Shown piece by piece: positions 1 to 5,297 of a stretch of DNA of 5,297 nt. The notes below the pieces were generated by a model, which saw only the letters and a program-made list of their open reading frames with translations, made no database searches and was not told the origin of the DNA. Both the position numbers and the translations under genes were made by a program. Within the stretch, counting starts at the first letter, position 1, and each line of letters starts with the position of its first letter. This DNA is from an uncultured Prevotellaceae bacterium. Its GTDB lineage: Bacteria; Bacteroidota; Bacteroidia; Bacteroidales; Muribaculaceae. Where the stretch lies: contig USOC01000096.1 in the NCBI GenBank assembly GCA_900556245.1, positions 1 to 5,297 on the forward strand, in the 5' to 3' direction.

Positions 1-774
1 TTGATAGCCATCGTGGCTGTCTTTCTAATCGACCGTTGGCTTAAGGGCATCGGAAAATCTTTGACGGTGGTGATTCTGACAGTGTCGGCGACAGCCGCCT
101 ATTTTGCGTTCAGCGGGATGCCGGCACCTCCTGATGTCTCTGAAGGGGTTCGTTGGAGCGATATGTTTGTCAAGCCGGATTTCAACCTTTCGGTCATCAT
201 CTCTTTTCTGATTTGCTATTTTGCCTTGCTGATTAATGAATTGGGGTCTGTAGAGTCGGTTCGTAGCATTGTTGGCGCAACAGATGGCAAGGCGCGGGTG
301 CGTCGTGGCTGTTCGGTTATCGGTCTGGGAAATATGCTTTCCGGATCGCTCGGAGTCATCGGACCGGTGGATTTCTCTATTTCTCCGGGAATCATTGCTT
401 CGACCCGCTGTGCGTCTCGCTACACGATTCTCCCTTGTGGAATCGGATTGATTGTCTGTGCATGTTTCCCGTCGGTCATCTCTTGGTTTACGTTGCTTCC
501 GGATGCCGTGATTGGCATTATTTTGGGTTATATCATTATCCTGCAACTCGCCGCGGCTTTTAATATGATTGTTGAAACTCGTGCGGTGCGTTCTTTCGAC
601 GATGCTTTGATCATTGCGATTCCTTTGTGTGTGGCGTTGATTGTATCCCTCACTCCGGCAACGGTTTCCGAAGAATTTCCATCTGCATTACGGCCTATTC
701 TGACGAATGGATTTGTAATTGGTGTTCTATTGGTCGTATTTTTTGAGCATATAGTCTTTTCAAAAAGAAAATAG
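1..774 (+). CDS. NCS2/SLC23-like (uracil-xanthine permease type) carrier, C-terminal part
   Basis: This is an inner-membrane secondary transporter, probably of the nucleobase-cation symporter-2 fold. The frame is open from the first base. The 257 residues seen are shorter than the usual 420-450, so about 170 N-terminal residues probably lie upstream and the TTG at base 1 is likely an internal Leu codon. Visible support: several hydrophobic segments (about residues 3-36, 62-80, 144-182, 200-217, 232-250); a segment like NCS2 TM8 containing NELGSVESV, with E80 at the place of UraA Glu241; and a TM10-like stretch, F125 to R140, ending in STRCASR, which resembles the family pattern ENxGxxxxTxxxSR. 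The usual Glu/Gln-Asn of that pattern is I127-S128 here, so the binding site is altered and nucleobase specificity cannot be assumed. It ends in a basic tail (SKRK). The next gene follows on the same strand after a short gap, but a functional link is not evident. The family call is fairly safe; the substrate is unknown. Confidence 0.75.
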   Translation: MIAIVAVFLIDRWLKGIGKSLTVVILTVSATAAYFAFSGMPAPPDVSEGVRWSDMFVKPDFNLSVIISFLICYFALLINELGSVESVRSIVGATDGKARVRRGCSVIGLGNMLSGSLGVIGPVDFSISPGIIASTRCASRYTILPCGIGLIVCACFPSVISWFTLLPDAVIGIILGYIIILQLAAAFNMIVETRAVRSFDDALIIAIPLCVALIVSLTPATVSEEFPSALRPILTNGFVIGVLLVVFFEHIVFSKRK

Positions 775-806
775 GAACATTTGTTGGGGCTTGTTGTTAA
801 TTTAGC

Positions 807-812
807 AGAGGA
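807..812 (+). promoter_or_regulatory. Possible ribosome binding site (AGAGGA) before the TolC-family gene
   Basis: The purine-rich AGAGGA has a GAGG core. It lies 6 bases before an in-frame TTG (819) and 18 bases before the ATG at 831. The spacing suits the TTG start, which would add four residues (MTTT) before the signal peptide. If the ATG is used, this site is too distant to act as a normal Shine-Dalgarno sequence. The match is short and could be chance. Confidence 0.25.
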
Positions 813-830
813 TTTAGATTGACAACAACT

Positions 831-2276
831 ATGCACATTAACAGGATTTTTGCATTTTTTCTTTGCTTGACGGCCGTCGCATCTGCCTACTGCCAGTCTG
901 CTCCGTTGTCGCTCGACTCATGTAGAAGTATGGCCTTATGCAACAACAAGGCCATGCAGATAGCCCGCGAGCGTATTAAAGGGGCGGAATATCAGAAGAA
1001 GCAGGCCTTTGCCGCCTATTTGCCGGGGGTTGATTTCTCGGCAATGTATATGTATAATCAAAAGGAGATATCTCTTCTTTCGGGAGACCAGATGCTGCCC
1101 ACCAAAACTTTTAACCCGGCAACCGGACAGTTCGATTATAATCTTGTCATGAAGCCCGACGGCACGCCGCTGTTGACACCCGACGGCACGCCTGTCCCTT
1201 CGCAGGTGGCTATGATTCCTAAGGAAGCCATGACTTTCGATATTCATAATATGTTCGGCGGAATGGTGACGCTGACGCAGCCGTTGTTTATGGGCGGAAA
1301 GATACGCGCTTTAAACAAAATGGCGGAATATGGCGAAGAAATTGCCGGACAGATGCTCGACCATGCGGCGAAAGAAGTGGTCTATACGGTAGATGCCGCC
1401 TATTGGCAAGTCGTTTCGCTTCGTGAAAAACAGAAATTGGCCGACAGTTACATTGAATTGCTCGACACGCTTCATCGTAATGTCTCGGCGTTGATTGTCG
1501 AGGGACTGGCGACGAAAGGCGACTTGCTGAGCGTGGAAGTAAAGCTCAATGAGGCGAATATCGACCAGACAAAAGTTGAGAATGGGGTGGCGCTGGCTAA
1601 AATGGTGTTGGCGCAAATTTGTGGGATGCCTCTCAATGAGGATTTTTCTCTTGTTGATGAAGAGACGGAAGAAAAGTCGTTTGGAACAGTTGTGCAGAAA
1701 TCGTACGATATGGAAAGCGTCTATGCCGGGCGGGCGGATTTGAAGAGTCTGGAGATGGCTGTGAAAGTTTTTGAAAACAAGCAAGACGTGGCGCGTGCGG
1801 GGATGATGCCGACGTTGGCCCTGGTTGGGTCTTACAGCTTCTCGAATCCGAACGTTTTCAATGGATTTGACAAAAGCGTAAAAGGGATGTTCAGTGTCGG
1901 GGCTATGTTGAAAGTGCCTCTCTGGCATTGGGGTGGCAACTACAACAAGTATCGTGCCGCACGAAGTGAAAAAATTGTCAAGGAACTGGAATTGGAAGAA
2001 GCTCGCGAAAAAGTCGAATTGCAAGTGACGCAAGCTTCGTATAAGACAAAAGAAGCCGCCAGAAGATTGGCAATGACCCGTTCCAATCTGTCGAAGGCGG
2101 AGGAAAATCTTCGGCAGGCGCAAATCGGCTATCGCGAAGGGGTGATGCCTCTCGACAATGTGATGTCGGCACAAACGGCATGGTTGAAAGCACATTCGGA
2201 GCAGATTGATGCGGAAATTGACATGCAGTTGTGTAGCGTCTATCTTTCAAAGGTGACAGGTACGCTGAGTTATTAA
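831..2276 (+). CDS. TolC-family outer-membrane efflux channel
   Basis: This protein forms the outer-membrane and periplasmic exit duct of a tripartite exporter. The ATG start gives 481 residues, within the normal TolC-family range. An in-frame TTG at 819 would give 485 and has a better-placed GAGG upstream. I prefer the ATG because it gives a compact signal peptide: MHINR, a hydrophobic core from I6 to A19, and a likely cleavage after A-S-A (residue 19). C21 is preceded by Y, so it does not make a good lipobox. The mature protein opens with the classic LSLDSCRSMALCNN helix. Strand S1 lies near 65-77 (LPGVDFSAMYMYNQ), followed by a long extracellular loop (about 78-140) and strand S2 with TLTQPLFMGGK (147-157). 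The second structural repeat has PTLALVGSYSF (327-337) and LKVPLWHWGG (360-369). The C-terminal helix carries YREGVMPLDNVMSAQTAWLKA (from Y434), a hallmark of the family. The membrane fusion gene begins 22 bases downstream. The family assignment is firm; the substrate is not known. Confidence 0.93.
   Translation: MHINRIFAFFLCLTAVASAYCQSAPLSLDSCRSMALCNNKAMQIARERIKGAEYQKKQAFAAYLPGVDFSAMYMYNQKEISLLSGDQMLPTKTFNPATGQFDYNLVMKPDGTPLLTPDGTPVPSQVAMIPKEAMTFDIHNMFGGMVTLTQPLFMGGKIRALNKMAEYGEEIAGQMLDHAAKEVVYTVDAAYWQVVSLREKQKLADSYIELLDTLHRNVSALIVEGLATKGDLLSVEVKLNEANIDQTKVENGVALAKMVLAQICGMPLNEDFSLVDEETEEKSFGTVVQKSYDMESVYAGRADLKSLEMAVKVFENKQDVARAGMMPTLALVGSYSFSNPNVFNGFDKSVKGMFSVGAMLKVPLWHWGGNYNKYRAARSEKIVKELELEEAREKVELQVTQASYKTKEAARRLAMTRSNLSKAEENLRQAQIGYREGVMPLDNVMSAQTAWLKAHSEQIDAEIDMQLCSVYLSKVTGTLSY
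1155..1192 (+). repeat. Short in-frame tandem repeat (24-base period) in the TolC external loop
   Basis: The 14-base unit CCCGACGGCACGCC occurs at 1155-1168 and again, identical, at 1179-1192, a period of exactly 24 bases or 8 codons. In the protein it gives PDGTPLLT followed by PDGTPVPS (residues 109-124 from the ATG at 831). This lies between strands S1 and S2, where TolC proteins have their first surface loop. It looks like a local duplication within the coding sequence. Confidence 0.7.
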
Positions 2277-2298
2277 TCTGATAATATTTGGACTATAT

Positions 2299-3318
2299 AT
2301 GGAGAATTTGAATTTTACCACAGAAGACAAGAATAAAATAAAACGCAAAGAACGTAACCTTTTTGTTGCAATCGCTGCGACAGTTGTAGTTGTAGTACTG
2401 TTGGCCATTGTCGGGTTTCTGACAATCAAGCCTGCTCAAGAGATTGTTCAGGGACAGGTGGACGGGACGACTGTCAGAGTTTCCGGGCTGATGCCCGGTC
2501 GGATTGAGCGGTTCTATGTGGAAGAAGGACAAATGGTGCATCGTGGCGACACATTGGCTAAAATTACCTCCGCGACTGTCGATGCCAAGTTGGCGCAGGC
2601 TTTGGCAATGCAGGATGCGGCTCAGGCGCAAAAGGAAAAGGCAGATGCCGGCGCGCGTAAGCAGGTGATTTCGTCTGCCTACGACTTGTGGCAACAGGCG
2701 AGGGCGGCTGTCGACATTCGCAAGAAGACTTACGACCGGATGGAATCGCTCTATCGGCAGAATGTGGTTTCGGCTCAGAAGCGTGATGAAGCAAAGGCAG
2801 CCTATGATGCGGCTGTTGCGGCAGAGAGTGCGGCTAAGGCACAGTATGAAATGGCAAAAGAGGGAGCCCAGCGGGAGGATAAGCTGGCGGCGGATGCGAT
2901 GGTTGCCGCTGCGCGGGGCTCTGTGCAGGAAGTGGAGTCGATTTTGAAAGACCAGTATTTGCTTGCTCCTTGCGACGGAGAGGTTGTCGATGTTTTTCCA
3001 AATGAGGGAGAACTTGTCTCGACTGGCACTCCGGTGATGAATGTTCTGAAGGCAGACAATAAGTGGTTTGTGTTCAACGTTCGCGAAACGATGCTTAAAG
3101 ACCTTCCTTCCGGCAAGCAAGTGTCGGTGGAAATTCCTGCACTCGGACTGAAAAATGTGAAAGCGGAGGTGTTCTATATCAAAGATATGGGAGACTATGC
3201 CGTGTGGCGTGCCACGAAAGTGACCGGTGACTACGACAGCCGCACGTTTGAGGTCAGAATGCGAAGTTCCGAACCTATCAAAGATATTCGTCCGGGAATG
3301 ACCGTAATTTTGGAATAA
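2299..3318 (+). CDS. HlyD/EmrA/YbhG-type periplasmic membrane fusion (adaptor) protein
   Basis: This adaptor links an inner-membrane transporter to the TolC channel. Its 339 residues are typical of YbhG/EmrA-like proteins. Domains in order: a basic cytoplasmic N-terminus (KNKIKRKER); one membrane anchor at about 22-43; the first half of a lipoyl/barrel-sandwich domain at about 50-89, with VSGLMPGRIERFYVEEGQMV and GDTLAKI; an Ala-, Lys- and Gln-rich helical hairpin at about 90-215; the second lipoyl half at 221-250, with LLAPCDGEVVDVFPNEGELV; and a beta-barrel domain ending in RPGMTVILE. At the hairpin turn, R147, L151 and S158 match the R-x3-L-x6-S tip motif of AcrA (R128, L132, S139), which contacts TolC. 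The motif falls almost midway through the hairpin, as expected. The ATG start has no strong Shine-Dalgarno sequence. The gene lies 22 bases after the TolC gene and 15 bases before the first permease, so all are likely co-transcribed. A role in export is nearly certain; the cargo is unknown. Confidence 0.93.
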   Translation: MENLNFTTEDKNKIKRKERNLFVAIAATVVVVVLLAIVGFLTIKPAQEIVQGQVDGTTVRVSGLMPGRIERFYVEEGQMVHRGDTLAKITSATVDAKLAQALAMQDAAQAQKEKADAGARKQVISSAYDLWQQARAAVDIRKKTYDRMESLYRQNVVSAQKRDEAKAAYDAAVAAESAAKAQYEMAKEGAQREDKLAADAMVAAARGSVQEVESILKDQYLLAPCDGEVVDVFPNEGELVSTGTPVMNVLKADNKWFVFNVRETMLKDLPSGKQVSVEIPALGLKNVKAEVFYIKDMGDYAVWRATKVTGDYDSRTFEVRMRSSEPIKDIRPGMTVILE

Positions 3319-3324
3319 AAGGAG
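3319..3324 (+). promoter_or_regulatory. Strong Shine-Dalgarno site (AAGGAG) for the first permease
   Basis: AAGGAG begins at the base right after the stop codon of the membrane fusion gene. It stands 9 bases before the ATG at 3334 and fixes that start. It is the only good Shine-Dalgarno sequence in the operon: the starts at 2299 and 4504 lack one, and the one near 819/831 is weak. Confidence 0.7.
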
Positions 3325-3333
3325 AGCCGTCAG

Positions 3334-4503
3334 ATGGTAGATACGGGTTTTGTCCAATCGGTGAAAAGGCAGTGCCGGCAATTGTCGGGGCGTTGGCTTT
3401 ATCTGTTTGCGATGATTGTCATCCCGATTGTGTGCGCAATGTTTCTGTTGGGCTTGATGAAAAACGGGCTTCCTTTGCATATCCCGACGGCTATTGTCGA
3501 TTTGGACAATACGGTGGAGACCCAGGCTATTGTGCGTAATATCCGGTCGGCGAAAGAGGTCGATGTCCGCTATGAAGTCAATAGTGAGGCCGACGCAATG
3601 AGGCTTGTCCGGGAGGGGAAAGTCTATGGCTATTATGTGATTCCGTACAATTTTACGCGTGACGCTATGTCAGGAAGAAGTCCAGAGATTGCCTATTACA
3701 CGAACAGCACATTCTTTATCCCCAGCTCATTGTTGTTCCGCAGTTTGAAGACTAATTCGGTGCTGACATCGGCGGCGATGGTGAAAAACTACCTGGTGCA
3801 GTCGGGATCTTCTACCGACCGTCAGGCGCAGACGCTGCTTCAGCCGGTTGTGCTTCAGACAAGTCCGTTGCATAATCCTGAGGTGAACTATTCGGTTTAT
3901 CTTTCCAATTCGTTTATCCCCACGGTGCTGGCATTGATGATTTTGCTCGTGACAGCATTCAGTATCTGGCATGAAGAAAAAATGCGGACTTCAATCGATT
4001 GGCTGCAGACGGCAAACGGTTCGATAACGATTGCTCTTTTTGGAAAACTTCTGCCTCAGACATTGATATTTACTGCTGTGGGCGTATTCCTCCAGTCGTT
4101 GCTTTACGGCTATATGGGATTTCCGATGAATTGTTCGGTGTTTCAGGTGGTGGCAACGATGTCGCTGTTTGTCATGGCGAATCAAGGATTTGCCGTTTTC
4201 ATTGCCGGAATAATTCCGAACCTGCGTCTCTCGCTCAGCATCTGTTCGCTGATTGGCATCCTGACATTTTCATTAGGCGCCTATTCTTTCCCTTTGGAAG
4301 AAATGTATGGAAGTATTGCCATATTCTCTTATATTTTGCCGTCGCGCTACTATTTTTTGATTTATGTGGACCAGATACTCAATGGGTTGCCTCTCTACTA
4401 CTCGCGATTCTATTATGTCGCGTTGCTTTGTTTTATGATGTTGCCGTTGTTTGTGGCGCGTCGTATCGGTCGGCATGCGCAGAATCCGGTTTACGTTCCT
4501 TGA
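3334..4503 (+). CDS. ABC-2 type transporter permease, first of two (YhhJ/YbhR-like)
   Basis: This is the inner-membrane subunit of an export-type ABC transporter, 389 residues long, in the usual range for the ABC2_membrane_3 architecture. An N-terminal amphipathic stretch leads into TM1 (about 22-42). An extracytoplasmic domain follows (about 45-190), opening with IPTAIVDLDNTVETQAIVRNI, which resembles the D-x-D start of this domain in relatives. TM2 (195-212) is followed by H213-E214-E215 and LQT (224-226), then G237-K238-L-L-P. This fits the E-R-x-x-G-T ... T-P ... G-K-x-x-P cytoplasmic loop of the family, although the usual GT is RTS here. Further membrane segments lie near 243-262, 268-292, 299-319 and 357-376, with a conserved-looking LPSRYYF at 335-341. 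The start is set by a strong AAGGAG. Its TGA stop directly abuts the ATG of the second permease, which suggests translational coupling. It has no Walker motifs, so it needs an ATPase from elsewhere. The family call is firm; the substrate is unknown. Confidence 0.9.
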   Translation: MVDTGFVQSVKRQCRQLSGRWLYLFAMIVIPIVCAMFLLGLMKNGLPLHIPTAIVDLDNTVETQAIVRNIRSAKEVDVRYEVNSEADAMRLVREGKVYGYYVIPYNFTRDAMSGRSPEIAYYTNSTFFIPSSLLFRSLKTNSVLTSAAMVKNYLVQSGSSTDRQAQTLLQPVVLQTSPLHNPEVNYSVYLSNSFIPTVLALMILLVTAFSIWHEEKMRTSIDWLQTANGSITIALFGKLLPQTLIFTAVGVFLQSLLYGYMGFPMNCSVFQVVATMSLFVMANQGFAVFIAGIIPNLRLSLSICSLIGILTFSLGAYSFPLEEMYGSIAIFSYILPSRYYFLIYVDQILNGLPLYYSRFYYVALLCFMMLPLFVARRIGRHAQNPVYVP

Positions 4504-5297
4504 ATGTTGTTGACGATGAATAGATTGAAAATATATTTCAGTGATATATATACGGCGTGGAAAAATGAATTCCGCATTATTTTCAGGGACAAGGGAGTTT
4601 TGATTTTCCTTTTTCTTGTCCCGTTGGCTTATCCGATTGTTTACGCGCTCATCTATAATCCTGAATTGGCGCGGGATGTGCCTGTCGCTGTGGTCGACAA
4701 AGCCCGTTCGGAACGAAGCCGGGAGTTTGTTCGTCTGGCCGATGCTTCAGAGTCGGTGATGATTGCCGGATATGCGGCTAATCTGCAGGAAGCTAAGAAG
4801 ATGATGGCGGATAAGAAAGCTTATGGCATCGTTGTCATTGACAAGGATTTTTCAAAGAAAATCGAACGAGGCGAGCAGGCTGTCGTGTCGCTCTATTGCG
4901 ATATGTCGTTGTTGATTCGCTATAAGTCTTTGCTGATGGGATTTACTGATGCATCGATGCAAATTGGCAGCCGGATACAGTTTGAGTCGATTGCCCGTTT
5001 GGGAGCTTCTGCACCAAAAATCCCGCCAACAGTGTCGAGCAGTTATTTTGCGTTAGGCAATCCGGAGCAGGGTTTTGCCACGTTTCTGTTACCCGGCATT
5101 CTTGTTCTGATTGTGCAGCAGACGCTGATTCTTTCCATTTGCACAGCCGGAGGTGGCGCGCACGAGCGGCGTCGGAACGGTGTGGCTGATGCCGTTGACA
5201 AGAGAGTAGGTTCTTCAAGTTTGCTGATAGGAAAGGCACTCACTTACCTGACTGTATATGTTGTGCCGTTAATATGGCTGTTGCTGTTTATGCCGTG
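4504..5297 (+). CDS. ABC-2 type transporter permease, second of two (partial, runs off window)
   Basis: The frame is open from the ATG at 4504 to the last base, giving 264 complete codons. The C-terminal third or so should lie downstream, judging by the 389-residue neighbour. It begins MLLTMNRLKIYFSDIYTAWK. An in-frame ATG at 4516 (MNRLKIYF) is an equally possible start, since neither has a visible Shine-Dalgarno sequence. The first ATG touches the preceding TGA (TGAATG), which favours coupled translation. A short amphipathic helix with FRIIFRDKG leads into TM1 (about 32-52). The extracytoplasmic domain starts with VPVAVVDKARSERSREFV and extends to about 190. TM2 (about 193-213) is followed by H220-E221-R222-R223-R224-N225-G226 and, 23 residues after H220, G243-K244. 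The first permease has the same layout (H213 to G237-K238, 24 residues), so both belong to one family, yet their sequences differ widely. They probably form a heterodimeric pore. No ATPase motif is visible in the part seen. Confidence 0.88.
   Translation, partial: MLLTMNRLKIYFSDIYTAWKNEFRIIFRDKGVLIFLFLVPLAYPIVYALIYNPELARDVPVAVVDKARSERSREFVRLADASESVMIAGYAANLQEAKKMMADKKAYGIVVIDKDFSKKIERGEQAVVSLYCDMSLLIRYKSLLMGFTDASMQIGSRIQFESIARLGASAPKIPPTVSSSYFALGNPEQGFATFLLPGILVLIVQQTLILSICTAGGGAHERRRNGVADAVDKRVGSSSLLIGKALTYLTVYVVPLIWLLLFMP

Noticed and set aside
756..767. Possible hairpin CTTTT/AAAAG at the end of the NCS2-like gene
   Set aside because: The 5-base AT-only stem would have a 2-base loop, lies inside the coding end and has no following T-run. 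It is not a credible terminator.
780..805. Bacteroidota-type promoter before the TolC gene: TTTG at 780-783 and TAATTTAG at 798-805 (compare TAnnTTTG)
   Set aside because: The -7-like element has a mismatch and the gap between the boxes is 14 bases, shorter than the roughly 19-21 expected.
1311..2195. A 294-codon open frame on the - strand opposite the TolC gene
   Set aside because: The opposite strand clearly encodes a TolC protein; this translation is low-complexity, rich in His, Arg and Phe, and matches nothing I know.
2283..2290. AATATTTG before the fusion protein gene, resembling the -7 element TAnnTTTG
   Set aside because: One mismatch in the key TA, and no TTTG at the expected distance upstream. 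The 22-base gap is more simply an intra-operon spacer.
2293..3480. A 395-codon open frame on the - strand opposite the fusion protein gene
   Set aside because: It covers the well-supported fusion protein gene and the start of the permease, and its His- and Arg-rich translation shows no domain. It is an antisense shadow.
3999..4523. A 174-codon + strand frame overlapping the first permease and the start of the second
   Set aside because: It lies in another frame inside a confident permease gene and its translation has no coherent membrane pattern or motif.

Overview
The window is densely coding on the + strand, with five genes (two cut by the window edges) and no non-coding gap longer than about 60 bases. 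An outer-membrane TolC-type protein shows the source is a Gram-negative bacterium. Bacteroidota, probably Bacteroidales, is my best guess. It rests on mostly weak or absent Shine-Dalgarno sequences, a TolC relative with a long first extracellular loop, and the gene order. This is inference from style, not from a diagnostic marker.

Layout: (1) bases 1-774 hold the C-terminal part of an NCS2/SLC23-like (uracil-xanthine permease type) membrane carrier whose N-terminus lies upstream. (2) A 56-base gap follows, with no clear promoter or terminator. (3) Four closely packed genes then run to the window end: a TolC-family outer-membrane channel (831-2276), an HlyD/EmrA/YbhG-type membrane fusion protein (2299-3318), a first ABC-2 type permease (3334-4503), and a second ABC-2 type permease (4504 to beyond 5297). 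The second permease has no stop codon before the window edge.

The four genes are spaced 22, 15 and 0 bases apart and look like one operon for a trans-envelope export machine. The two permeases would form the inner-membrane pore, the fusion protein would bridge the periplasm, and the TolC protein would form the outer-membrane exit duct. The fusion protein carries the R-L-S tip motif (R147, L151, S158) with the same spacing as in AcrA, which supports docking onto a TolC-like partner. The substrate cannot be told from the sequence.

The points most worth a second look are the lack of any ATP-binding subunit among the visible operon genes, the loss of the conserved Glu/Gln-Asn pair in the NCS2-like carrier, and a small in-frame tandem repeat in the TolC external loop. 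I see no RNA gene, mobile element, CRISPR array or plainly new system here. The window looks like an ordinary efflux operon with a few unusual details.
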